From Poecilobothrus nobilitatus (Eukaryota; Arthropoda; Insecta; Diptera; Dolichopodidae), in the NCBI GenBank assembly GCA_947095535.1, contig OX352772.1, positions 46,209,445 to 46,273,444 of the forward strand: a DNA stretch of 64,000 bases, in the 5' to 3' direction. The notes under the pieces were generated by a model, which made no database searches, was not told the origin of the DNA, and worked only from the letters and a program-made list of their open reading frames with translations. Within the stretch, counting starts at the first letter, position 1. Each line of letters starts with the position of its first letter. Shown one piece after another: positions 45,985-56,789 of this stretch. The position numbers were made by a program, and so were the translations under genes.

Positions 45985-46190
45985 TTAATGAATAATATAT
46001 ATGGTCTCTAAAGAAAACATATGTGGTCTCTGAAGGAACTATTTATGGTCTCTTAATGAACCATATGTATAGTCTCTTAATAAATTCTTAATGAACCATA
46101 TATGGAGTTTTAATGAACCGCATATTATATGGATTTTTAATGAACCATATTTGGTTTCTTAATGAACCTTATATTACGCGGTATCTTAAA
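45985..46190 (+). repeat. Imperfect tandem repeat, unit about 25-35 bp (TGGTCTCTTAATGAACCATA)
   Basis: Units such as TATGGTCTCTAAAGAA, GTGGTCTCTGAAGGAACTAT, ATGGTCTCTTAATGAACCAT and TTGGTTTCTTAATGAACC recur about seven times with drift. The array stands directly before an R3 fragment. Confidence 0.8.
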
Positions 46191-46194
46191 AAAA

Positions 46195-46690
46195 TTAATA
46201 TTATGAAAAAAAAATTTTTTTTGTAGTCCCATTCATTCCGGAACTACAGCCCCTCAGAGTTGGAAAAAACCCTATTTTTATATAAGTTCTATAAGTTAAT
46301 TCTTCTTAATGTTTTTTTAATAATATTATTATTTCATTTATTAAAATTATATAATTTTCTGCAATTTAACAGATATTTTCATTTACCGTTATGTGAAAAC
46401 AAAATTTTCCAAACAATTTGCTTTCATACCTCCGACTCGCATTTTAATCGCAGAATCTTGATATTTTTTGAAGAAAAATCTGTCAAAATTAGGATAAGTT
46501 ATCACAGAAATTTATGTGTATCTTTTCCTGTTTAATAGTTATTAGAGGTTAAAAAAAAATTTCATATTTCTAGACAGCTGTGGATATTTTTTTAAAGTAA
46601 AAGGTAAAGCTTCAATAAAAATCATGGTTTTTTTTCTGTATCTAGGTTTTTTTCTGTTTTTATTTTGGATTTGTAGTTGTTTTATAAGTA
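46195..46690 (+). repeat. R3 repeat fragment
   Basis: TTTTGTAGTCCCATTCATTC, ACTACAGCCCCTCAGAG, ACCGTTATGTGAAAAC and TTCCTGTTTAATAG follow R3 order. The 91-codon frame at 46260-46535 lies in this repeat and is not a gene. Confidence 0.65.
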
Positions 46691-47518
46691 AATGATTATC
46701 AAATTATAAATATAGAGGTCAATTATTTAGATGATATTTCTGAAGAATGTAAATATTGTTTTGTAACGCACTAATATAAGAAAAAGACTGATTCTAATTT
46801 ATTGCTATAATGGCGAAATAAGTGTTTTACATCCCTTTCAAATAAAAATTTCCAAAATGATTAGATATTAAAATCTCTTTTTACTGGTGCTGATGAAAAA
46901 ATCAAACTTTTAGGTAGTTTTTTCGCCAATATAATAACTTAAATGCATTTGCATCTAAAGCAATTATTCAATTGTAGAAGGGCTTTCCTAGATTTTAAAT
47001 TTCTTTTTTTCTTTTACTAAGGTAGCTAGGTCGTAAACTTCAAACGTTACGTAAATGATTCTTCCGGATAGTATTGAATTTTAAACAACTCTCACCCTCT
47101 TTTCACCCTCTTTTAAAGCAATAAAATCTTTAGATTGAGACATTAGACTTTAGATTAAGATATTTAATATAAATGTTCAGCTTGATTTGCAACATAAAGT
47201 TGTAGAAAGTATTTTTGGGAAAAATGGATTTAGTAAAAATTTAGGATTATAATTTAGGATTAGAATTTAGGATGGGTAAAAAAATTTGAAGGGAAATTTT
47301 AAAGAAAAATGACAATGCTCTTCTTAAACTTTACTAATTTATACCCATATGTCGAGCTAACTAAGCACTGTAGCCACTGTTAGTAATGTATACATTACCT
47401 ATATAACATTTTCGGCCTATAGTACATTTTATAGATAATTAATAAATTTTAAATAAATTTAAACTAACATTAACATTTTTAAACAATTTTTTATTTATTT
47501 AATACATATTGCATTATT

Positions 47519-48737
47519 TTAAACTAAATTTAATTGAATAATTAACAAATAAATTTGTAAAATATCTGAAAATAATTTTAAATTTGATTGTTTAGTTGGT
47601 AATAATATGCCAAACGTTTTAAAATTGTAATCCATTGTACTAAAATTATTCATTAAAAGAATTTTGTCAATCTATAAAAAAAAATTTATAAATATATTAA
47701 TAGTATATTAATAATATAAATTTTACCTTTGTACTAAGTTTTTTTTTCAATATTAAATTTGTTATATCTAAATAATATAAAAATTCTGTATATTGTAATT
47801 TTATATTATCAATCATAATACCAAATATTAAAACTTGTAATATAGCATTAAAAATTGAACTAAATATTGTTGAAAAATATATACAATTTTGTTTTTTAAT
47901 ACATATTAATATTATAAAATGAAATGCATAAAAAATAAAATTAACAAATTGACAAAATGCTATCATTATTGGTATCTCATATAAATGAAATATTTCTTTT
48001 AAAATTTTATTAGTTTTTATTTGAAATTTTATAATAATTTTTAATTCTTTATATGAGATTAAATTTTTTTTTTTAATATTCTTTATTAATTTTTCAGAAT
48101 TATTTAAAATTATTGATTTTAATTTCAATTGATTACTAATTAATATCATAATTAAAAAATTACATAACATAAATGGAAATTTTGAAATTATTCTAAAACA
48201 AATTGTTATAAAATAATTAAAAATTAATATAAATTTTATATAATTTGATGTATTTGGATATATGACTTTTAAAAATGGTAAAATATTTTTTATCATAAAA
48301 AAATAACTTAATAATATTAAACTTATTAATAAACAAGATTTAATATTAAAACTATTAATAAAAAATGATTTTTTTATATAATTTTCAGTTTGTTTTATAA
48401 AATTTAAATAATTATTAAAACATTTTCGAAGTTTAGATGATCGAATTTTTATAAAAGTATAACATATAAATGCAGAAAAATATTCTATTAAAAAATATAT
48501 TATATCACTTATAGTCATATTTATTATAATAATTTGATTTGATGTAAATAAAATATTAAATAATAATATAAGAAAAATGATTATAAATGAAATGATATTA
48601 AATAATTTTTTATTAATTAAATTAATAAATTTTTGTTTTCTTCTGTCAAATTTAAAATCAATTAAATTTAAAATTTGTAAAAAATAATAAAAAGTAAAAG
48701 TTAATAGAAAAAATATACGATTTAAGTTATACTTCAT
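47519..48737 (-). CDS. Gustatory receptor-like protein GrA (two exons, 387 aa)
   Basis: Exon 1 is 48737-47727 (337 codons from ATG). The intron is 47726-47672 (55 nt, GTAAAA...TATAG). Exon 2 is 47671-47519 (50 codons plus TAA). The splice is phase 0. Both splice sites and the final exon recur in three paralogues, which supports the model over the unspliced 346-codon frame. The product is a multi-pass membrane protein. Hydrophobic segments lie near residues 8-26, 47-66, 76-97, 131-150, 166-201, 255-279, 287-309 and 370-387, and seven of these fit the usual receptor topology. Exon 2 ends in IYLLIIQL (377-384), a variant of the TYhhhhhQF signature of insect gustatory receptors. The 387-aa length and the phase-0 intron before that motif also fit. 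Its likely role is a ligand-gated chemosensory channel subunit in sensory neurons, known for the family and not shown here. The ligand is unknown. GrB is its near twin. Confidence 0.85.
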
Positions 48738-49250
48738 ATTCTATATCGATAAAGAAAATATATTAAATGAAAATTTATAAAAATAATTAATAGGAAAAAA
48801 TAAGAGGCAATTAAAAGTTTATTAATAATTTATAATAATTAATATTATTATTAATAGGTATTTATTATTACGTTAATTAGAAAATTTATGATTTAATCTA
48901 ATATTATTGATTTTTATTTAATATATAAAAAATAGTTTTTTTTTTTTTCTTTATTTTTATTATGACAATATATAGTTTATCTTTTCTTAAAGATATTATG
49001 AATCAAAAAGAATAATATTAATTTGTTTATATTATATTATTTGTTAATAAATTTTAAGCTATTGATAATTTTTATTTTTGTATAATACTATTTTTGAATT
49101 ACAATTATTCCAAATATTATGACTAAAAGAAGATTTTTGGAAAACAAGGCAGTATTTAATATCAAGGTAATGTGTAGGCATTCATTTTCTACACGATAAT
49201 AGTATAAAGTTTCTAGAATTTTATATATTGTTGATCCAACTCATCACGTA
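48738..49250 (-). promoter_or_regulatory. GrA upstream region, conserved in GrB
   Basis: About 500 bp upstream of the ATG is closely matched upstream of GrB (51720-52240). Shared phrases include TAAGAGGCAATTAAAAG and TATGAATCAAAAAGAATAAT. The match ends near a CTAGAATT...CTCATC(A/G) block. It is a candidate shared promoter. No TATA box or initiator could be chosen with confidence in such AT-rich DNA. Confidence 0.4.
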
Positions 49251-49489
49251 GGGGTTAAGGCGTATTCTTTGTGTCTTTGGAAGATTTCCACCTCTCTTAC
49301 AGGGGAAAACAATATATACATAACCAACGGTGCAGTACTTCTGGCGCCTGCCTTTCAATGCAAAGTTTTCAAATTCAACACCCGATCAAGTTATATTAAA
49401 GTAAATAATACAACTTCAAAACAATTGCACAATTTTAAAATTTATTGCATAGAAATAATTAAGAAGTTATTATGTTTTTAGAAGGTGCC
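49251..49489. other. Spacer between duplication units, no gene
   Basis: A 70-codon frame (49269-49481) is present, but no domain is recognised. The sequence is somewhat richer in C and G near 49345-49385 and may be a remnant of an R3-like repeat. Confidence 0.4.
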
Positions 49490-50109
49490 TTATATTATTG
49501 GTAGAAAATAGATGATTTTCTTAAGAATGTAAATAATGTATTGTAAGCATTAAAATATAAGAAAGGTATAACTGATTCTAATTTTTGATATAATGGCGAA
49601 ATATATGTTCTGTTTGTTTCAAATAACAATTTCCGAAATGATTATTAAAATGTTTTTCTACTGAGGTGTTGACAAAAATACCAAACTGCTAGGCAGTTTT
49701 TTTTTTCAATACAATAACGTAAATGCATTTCCACTTATGGCAATTGTACAATTGAGGGGTTCCTAGTATTTAATTTCTGTTTTTTTTACGAGGATGGGTG
49801 GACAACTTCAAAAGTCACCCAGAACGAAGGAACATAATTTTTTCGTATAGTATTGGATTTTAACCAACTACAACCACCCCCTTTTAAACCAAACTTTAGA
49901 TTTGAAGCTTAATACAAATTTACAGTTCGATTTATGGGATAAATATGCGGAAAAAATTCTTGGGAAAATAGATTTAGGAAGAATTTAAGATTATGTACCA
50001 TCGGTAAAAAAATTTAAAGCAAGATTTTGAAGAAAGATAATAATGTTCTTCTTAAACTATACTAATTTATATACATAAGAGTTAGCAACTTTGTGAAACG
50101 GATCCGATG

Positions 50110-50400
50110 GCATGTGATTCCACATACGCTACGTACGCTTGAAAAAGAAATTTCTATAAGCCATGTTGCGCTATCTCATAAGTAATACAATGTGAATTAG
50201 GCTTCTGTCGCCCTCCTTGTTTCGTGAACAAAAACAATGGCTCAAATGTACGGCTATGACTAATTGGAATGGCCTTTAAAGTAACACTCGAACCGTTAAT
50301 AAGACGAATAGCCCTGTTTTGTACATTGTTGATAAACTCGATATTTACATGTCGAGTACATGTCGAGAACTCCATTTACTTATACTTCATTTTAAGCCGA
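50110..50400 (-). pseudogene. LINE C-terminal fragment
   Basis: On the minus strand the frame from 50375 contains INNVQNRAIRLING, followed by PISHSRTFEPLFLF. This resembles the region downstream of RT in CR1/jockey-type LINEs (pattern hD.hQ.RAhRLh......L..LSHRR.h..L.LF). Only about 70 codons remain, so it is a dead fragment between GrA and GrB. Confidence 0.75.
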
Positions 50401-50498
50401 ATGTAATTTATAAATATATAAAGAAATTAAAAATAAATTTAAACTAACATTAACATTTTTAAACAATTTTTTATTTATTTAATACATATTGCATTATT

Positions 50499-51719
50499 TT
50501 AAACTAAATTTAATTGAATAATTAACAAATAAATTTGTAAAATATCTGAAAATAATTTTAAATTTGATTGTTTAGTTGGTAATAATATGCCAAACGTTTT
50601 AAAATTGTAATCCATTGTACTAAAATTATTCATTAAAAGAATTTTGTCAATCTATAAAAAAAAACATTTATAAATATATTAATAATATATTAATAATATA
50701 AATTTTACCTTTGTACTAAGTTTTTTTTTCAATATTAAATTTGTTATATCTAAATAATATAAAAATTCTTTATATTGTAATTTTATATTATCAATCATAA
50801 TACCAAATATTAAAACTTGTAATATAGCATTAAAAATTGAACTAAATATTGTTGAAAAATATATACAATTTTGTTTTTTAATACATGTTAATATTATAAA
50901 ATGAAATGCATAAAAAATAAAATTAACAAATTGACAAAATGCTATCATTATTGGTATCTCATATAAATGAAATATTTCTTTTAAAATTTTATTAGTTTTT
51001 ATTTGAAATTTTATAATAATTTTTAATTCTTTATATGAGATTTGATTTTTTTTTTTAATATATTTTATTAATTTTTCAGAATTATTTAAAATTATTGATT
51101 TTAATTTAAATTGATTACTAATTAATATCATTATTAAAAAATTACATAACATAAATGGAAATTTTGAAATTATTCTAAAAAAAATTGTTATAAAATAATT
51201 AAAAATTAATAAAAATTTTATATAATTTGGTGTATTTGGATGCATGGCTTCTAAAAATGGTAAAATATTTTTTATCATAAAAAAATAACTTAATAATATT
51301 AAACTTATTAATAAACAAGATTTAATATTAAAACTATTAATAAAAAATGATTTTTTTATATAATTTTCAGTTTGTTTTATAAAATTTAAATAATTATTAA
51401 AACATTTTCGAAGTTTAGATGATCGAATTTTTATAAAAGTATAACATATAAATGCAGAAAAATATTCTATTAAAAAATATATTATATCACTTATAGTCAT
51501 ATTTATTATAATAATTTGATTTGATGTAAATAAAATATTAAATAATAATATAAAAAAAATTATTATAAATGAAATGGTATTAAATAATTGTTTATTAATT
51601 AAATTAATAAATTTTTTTTTTCTTCTGTCAAATTTAAAATCAATTAAATTTAAAATTTTTAAAAAATAATAAAAAATAAAAGTTAATAGAAAAAATGTAC
51701 GATTTAAGTTATACTTCAT
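50499..51719 (-). CDS. Gustatory receptor-like protein GrB (two exons, 387 aa)
   Basis: Exon 1 is 51719-50709 (337 codons). The intron is 50708-50652 (57 nt). Exon 2 is 50651-50499 (50 codons plus stop), identical to that of GrA. The phase-0 splice and the IYLLIIQL C-terminus are the same. I count 19 amino-acid differences from GrA, all in exon 1. Five fall within residues 157-164 (KVIYPNTS in GrA, EAMHPNTP in GrB), in the predicted loop between the third and fourth membrane segments. On the family's N-in topology this loop is extracellular. The frame is intact, with no stops. The role is inferred as for GrA. The upstream 500 bp are shared, so regulation may be too. Confidence 0.85.
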
Positions 51720-52240
51720 ATTCTATATCGAAAGGTAAAATATTAAATGAAAATTTATAAAAATAATTAATAGCAAAAAATAAGAGGCAATTAAAAGTTT
51801 ATTAATAATTTATAATAATTAATATTATTATTAAAAGGTATTTATTATTAAATTAATTAGAAAATTGATGATTTAATCTAATATTATTGATTTTTATTTA
51901 ATATATAAAAAATAGTTTTTTTTTTCTTTATTTTTATTATGACAATAGGTATGTAATTTATTTTTTCTTAAAGATATTATGAATCAAAAAGAATAATATT
52001 AATTTGTTTATATTATATTATTTGTTAATAAATTTTAAGCTATTGATAATTTTTATTTTTGTATAACTTTATTTTTGAATTAAAATTATTTTAAATATTA
52101 TGACTATAAAAGAAGATTTTTGGAAAACAAATCAGTATGTAATTACCAATGTAAAAGCACTAATTTTCGACACGATAATATTATAAAACTTTCTAGAATT
52201 ATATATGTTATTAATTCGACTCATGGCGTAAGAGTTAATT
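51720..52240 (-). promoter_or_regulatory. GrB upstream region, conserved in GrA
   Basis: This is the counterpart of 48738-49250, with the same landmarks in the same order and a few small length changes in T-runs. It is a candidate promoter by conservation only. Confidence 0.4.
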
Positions 52241-52289
52241 TGCCAGGCCTTAAATTGGGGAGTCAATTTAAACTTCGGTCAGATCATAA

Positions 52290-53140
52290 AAAAAACGAGG
52301 CAGAATGTAAACCTACTGTTTTTAAGGGCGAATATTTCCAAAAGGCAAAACAATCTGTTTAGAATTGTGACTCTGCACCAAAATTTGAAAATTTCATATT
52401 ATGTAATCATCAAAAATGTGAAAAATAAAGAACACTTTCTTGAATTTTAAGGGAACTCTACATAATTAAGAAAAACCATTAACATTAATGTTTAAAAATA
52501 GGAAAACTTCAATTTTTGAGCCCTAATAGCTGTTAAACGGGAAGGTGGTACTAAAAAACTTTCTGAAACAACTTATATTAATTCTAAAATATCTTTCTAA
52601 TCTTAAAATTTCAAGGTTCTAACTAAAAGCTGCCGCAGTTATAAAGGAAGAAAAATCTTGCAAAATTTTTTCTTCGCATAAAGTTAAATTTAAATTGTAA
52701 ATTGCAAATCATTGCATAATTTTGAATTGTATTCTAAAGGTAGGAAAAATTCCAGTCTTCTATAATTTTTAGATTATAAAACTCTTATGTAGAACCTGAC
52801 ATTTGAAAATATGGCTTTTTTACAATTTTGAGGAGCTATGTAACTCCCGGAATCCTATGTAACTGGTACGCGGTATAAAAAAATTTTCTGAAGAAATTTA
52901 TACTAAGTCTAAAAGCTCTTTCTTTTCTCAAAATTTCAAGTCCCTATTTAAAAGCATGCCGGAGTTATAAAAAAAGAAAAATCATGCAAAATTTGTTTTT
53001 CACTTAACGGTAAATTTAAATACTAAATTTAAAAAAATTATATAATTTTGATATTAGTTTATAAAGTTAAAAAAAAATACTGTCGAATGGTGTTCTTAAG
53101 GTGTCAGTTATAACTTTCATTGAAGTAGGTACGGAAAAAA
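52290..53140 (-). repeat. R3 repeat, minus strand
   Basis: Reverse R3 blocks run from CTACTGTTTTTAAGGGCG (the reverse of the GCTTTTAAAAACCG end) through AACAATCTGTTTAGAATTGT and TAGCTGTTAAACGGGAAGG to ACTGTCGAATGGTG. They include two rounds of the body. The 80-codon frame at 52120-52362 crosses the start of the repeat and is not a gene. Confidence 0.7.
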
Positions 53141-54134
53141 TGTTTCATTGAGAACTTACAGTTTTTTCAGTATAGGCGATTACAGCAATCAGAGAAAAGT
53201 GTCGATAAAATTATCTATCAAATGGGAAATTACAATAGGTACTGAAGCCAAAATAAAAATAAAAGAAATTTAAATTGTTGTCAACGTTATTTTGATGTTT
53301 TGAAAATAAAGTTTTAGTATTTTCATTTATTTATTCATTATTGATATAATAAAATGGTACTAATAATAAATGGTAAAATAATAATAAAAAAAATTCAGCT
53401 TTTCAAAAAACAGCTTTTTTTGAACTAAAAAGTAGAAAATAAATTTTTAATTGCGAATTTTTCTGTAATTTTCTAAATTATATTATTACAATGGAAGTTT
53501 TTTTAAAAAAAAATTATCTCAATATAGCATATATATGTGCCATAGAGCCCGTGAAATTAATATAAAAGCTGGAGACATTAAACAGATAACTATAAGCGTT
53601 TAGAAACTATATGATAAACTTGCTTGAATCATTTAATTCTATAATCTATGATCAAATCCTTAGTATAGTTAAAAAATTGCATACCATATCGCCGTAAATG
53701 ATAGCATTAGAGTAAATTTTTATTATCAATGAATATTATTTTAATTTTGCGAAAATTTAATAGTATCTAGTTAATGATTTCCCAAAAAAAATCTGTAATT
53801 TTTATAGGGATTCTTCCCTTATTGAGTCTACTATTCAACCTACAGTTTGTTCAACATCAACTTCAAAAAGAATGTAATCTGCATAAAGCTGTGGTCACCT
53901 TAAATTAAATTATTTATTAATGTTATTGTCATGTCAGAGTCGCATAATTTATATAAATCTTAAAAAATCAAGATCCCAAAATAGATGGGAATATGGTACA
54001 CGAGTTTCAATATATTCCGACCGGACTCTCCATTAGTAATTTATGCTAATTTACCAGAATTGATTATTAAAACCACATTAGCTATACATTTTTATAATAT
54101 GTAATAAAATATATTTATTCTGTTTTTTTTTTTT
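53141..54134. other. Non-coding, no gene recognised
   Basis: This is AT-rich sequence 3' of GrC. No repeat family of the window is recognised here apart from short A/T runs. Confidence 0.5.
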
Positions 54135-55394
54135 TTAAATAAAATTTTTAATTAATATTAATTGTATTATTAATAAGTAAATTTGTATAATATTTGAAAT
54201 TAATTTTAAATTTGATTGTTTTGTTGGTAATAATAAAATGCCACAAGTTTGAAAATTATAATAAGTTGTATAAAATGCATTCATTAAAAATATTTCATCA
54301 ATCTAAAATTTGAATTAATTAATTAATAGATAGTATATATTATAATTTATTGTAATATTAATATAAAACATTACCTTATTTATAAGTTTTTTATTGCATA
54401 TTAAATTTGTTATATCCAAATATTGTAAAAATTCTTTAAATTGTAATTTTATATTATCAATCATAAATCCAAATAATAATACTTGTAATAAAGCATTATA
54501 AATAATAATAGTTAAAGGTGTATACAGACAATTTGATTTTAATGAACATTTTTCAATTAAATACCAAAATGCATTATATATAAAATTAAAAAAATTAATA
54601 TATCCTGCTATTAATGGTATATTAAATAATTGAAATATTTCAAATAAAATTTTATTTGTTTTTATTTGATAATTAATAATAATTTTTAATTCATTATATA
54701 ATATTTGATTTTTATGTATAATATTATTTTGAAATTTTTTTAATAATTTTAATTTTATAATTTTATAAATAATATTTTTTATTTGTATATGATGTACTAA
54801 TGGTATTATAATAAAAAAATTACATATTAAAAATGGAAAAATTAATATAATTCTTTTTAAAACTACAAAAATTAATACAAAAAATAAAATAATTTTTTTT
54901 AATTTAAATTCATTTAAATCAACACCTTCAATAAATATTTTAAAATTTTTAATTAACATAAATATTGTATGTAATAATATAATTATTATTATGATAGATT
55001 TAATATTAAAATTTATTATAAATAAAGTTTTTAATGAAATTTCAATTTTTTTTACTAAATTTAAATATTTATTTAATAATTTATGTAATTTATATGATGA
55101 AAAAAATTTTATATAAATATATATAATAAATACACATAAATATTCTATTAAAAAATATATTGTATCAATTATTGAATGAGTTGCAAAAATTATTTCATTT
55201 AATGTATAAAAAACACCAATAATTAATATAAAAAATATAAAAAAAATATGTATTTTATTTAATATTTTCATATTATTATTTTTTAGAATTTTATTACATT
55301 TTTTATCATATTTAAAATCAATTAAATTGAATATTTTTAATATAATATAAAATATAAAAACTAATCGATAAAAATTATAATTTATATTAAACAT
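54135..55394 (-). CDS. Gustatory receptor-like protein GrC (two exons, 395 aa)
   Basis: Exon 1 is 55394-54375 (340 codons). The intron is 54374-54303 (72 nt, GTAATG...TTTTAG). Exon 2 is 54302-54135 (55 codons plus TAA). The splice is phase 0 after LINK, at the same place as in GrA/B. The last exon reads IDEIFLMN, later TKQSNLKLISNIIQIYLLII, and ends QLILIKNFI. Shared receptor blocks in exon 1 include ELKIIINYQIKTNKIL, QVLLFGFMIDNIKLQFKEFL and QYLDITNL. About seven membrane segments are present in the same positions as in GrA. It is clearly paralogous but well diverged from GrA/B. The frame is intact. A 23-nt A-run (on the coding strand) ends four bases before the ATG. Function is inferred from the family only; the ligand is unknown. 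Confidence 0.85.
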
Positions 55395-56789
55395 TGTGTT
55401 TTTTTTTTTTTTTTTTTTTTTGTCGAACGTTATATTAATTTTATAATTATTAAATATTTATTTAATATTATTTATTTATTTATTTTCGTATCTAATAGTA
55501 TATACTATACTATTTACAAAAACCCTTTGTCCGCAAGATATATGGACCCATCTGCCTTTTTTTCTTATCACATTATTAATATTAAAAAAATATATATATA
55601 TTAATTTGATTACAAATATTAAATAAAAAAATGATATTAATAATTTATTTATTTAACTTTAATTTTTTATCAAAAATATATACATATTTAATTTTTTTTA
55701 TTATTCCCGATGAGTTATTTCTACTCTTTGTTATTGTCGTAAAAATTCAAATTCAATAATATTATTATTAATAGTTTTTAATAGAATTTAATTATTTAAT
55801 AAATTCACTCAAATTATATTAATGCAACAAAAGAAGTGATTCATATATTCTTTTATTCTGAATATATTAAAATGAGTTAAAACAAAATGTTATCGCAAGG
55901 TGTTTCAAAAAAAATTATCCATTTTAATGTAATACAATTTAATAAAATATTTAAAAAATATTTTAACAAGTTTTTTAAAGATTCGGCGTAATTTTTATTC
56001 GTCAAATCTTCAATTTTTTGAATTTTTTCATAATATTATGATCCTTTTATTGCTTTGACATATTTATTACTTTTCCTTGGCCAGAAGTTTTTTAATTCAT
56101 TGTGTTTTTTTTTTTTTTTGATTTTTTGATGCAGCATGTTAGCATACTTATCGTCTGTCATCATTTAATATGAATATTCGAGAATATTTTGATAAATGTT
56201 CGTTGCTTTCGTTAAGTGGTGATAATTTCCATATTTATGGTTATATTATTTTACCGTTTGCTTATGATATCCTCTATTTTATTTAATCTTTTACTATCTA
56301 ATGAAAATATTTTTATATACCGTTATAAAGTATATCATTTACAGGATATCAGTCAATTTATTAGAGAAAGTTTTTATTTAGTTTAATCTAAAATATTTAA
56401 TTCATTTTGTTAAGTTAAGTTAAAAGTTTTTATAATATAACTAAAGAAAGCTAAAGCCTTAAAACAAAAGTGTAAATGCCAGTTAAGATGTATATATATA
56501 GAATGCAACTTATTTAAATAATAATATGTCTATAATATATTGATGTTAAAAAACGAAAATTACTTACTTATTATAATGAATAATTTAACAAATTAATATC
56601 TACAATATTGTTTGATGTTAAAGAGCAAAGAAAACCACTTTTTTTTTAACTTAAAAGTGTTGCCAGTATTTACAAATATTTTTAAAAATAATAACATATC
56701 AAAAAAAAAAAAATATATCTTTAATATAAATAATAAAATTAATACAAATCAATTTACTATTGAATTTATTACATACATATATATATAAT
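55395..56789. other. GrC upstream and GrD downstream region, no other gene
   Basis: The poly-T tract at 55399-55421 lies just before the GrC start (poly-A on the coding strand). The rest is AT-rich sequence with no repeat family or ORF of note. It presumably contains the GrC promoter and the GrD 3' end. Confidence 0.5.

Larger units (their letters stand above)
46735..49265. repeat. Tandem segmental duplication unit 1, carrying GrA
   Basis: The flank, gene and upstream region recur in the same order at 49490-52243. From 47446 through the gene to about 49250 the match is close (offset 2,980 bp in exon 2). The outer left part (46735-47440 against about 49495-50100) is more diverged. Unit 2 contains an inserted LINE fragment that unit 1 lacks. 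Confidence 0.85.
49490..52243. repeat. Tandem segmental duplication unit 2, carrying GrB
   Basis: This unit has the same order as unit 1: diverged left flank with the R4 repeat (49788-49990), then the gene and its upstream block. A minus-strand LINE fragment (about 50105-50425) interrupts it. The LINE therefore inserted after the duplication, or was lost from unit 1. Confidence 0.85.

Noticed and set aside
46260..46535. 91-codon plus-strand frame
   Set aside because: It lies in a fragment of the R3 repeat and other R3 copies do not keep the frame open.
47697..47726. Unspliced C-terminus (VKFILLIYY) of the GrA frame, and the same in GrB
   Set aside because: It is read-through into the intron. 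A GT donor lies exactly at the K/V boundary, and a conserved last exon follows 55-57 nt further on.
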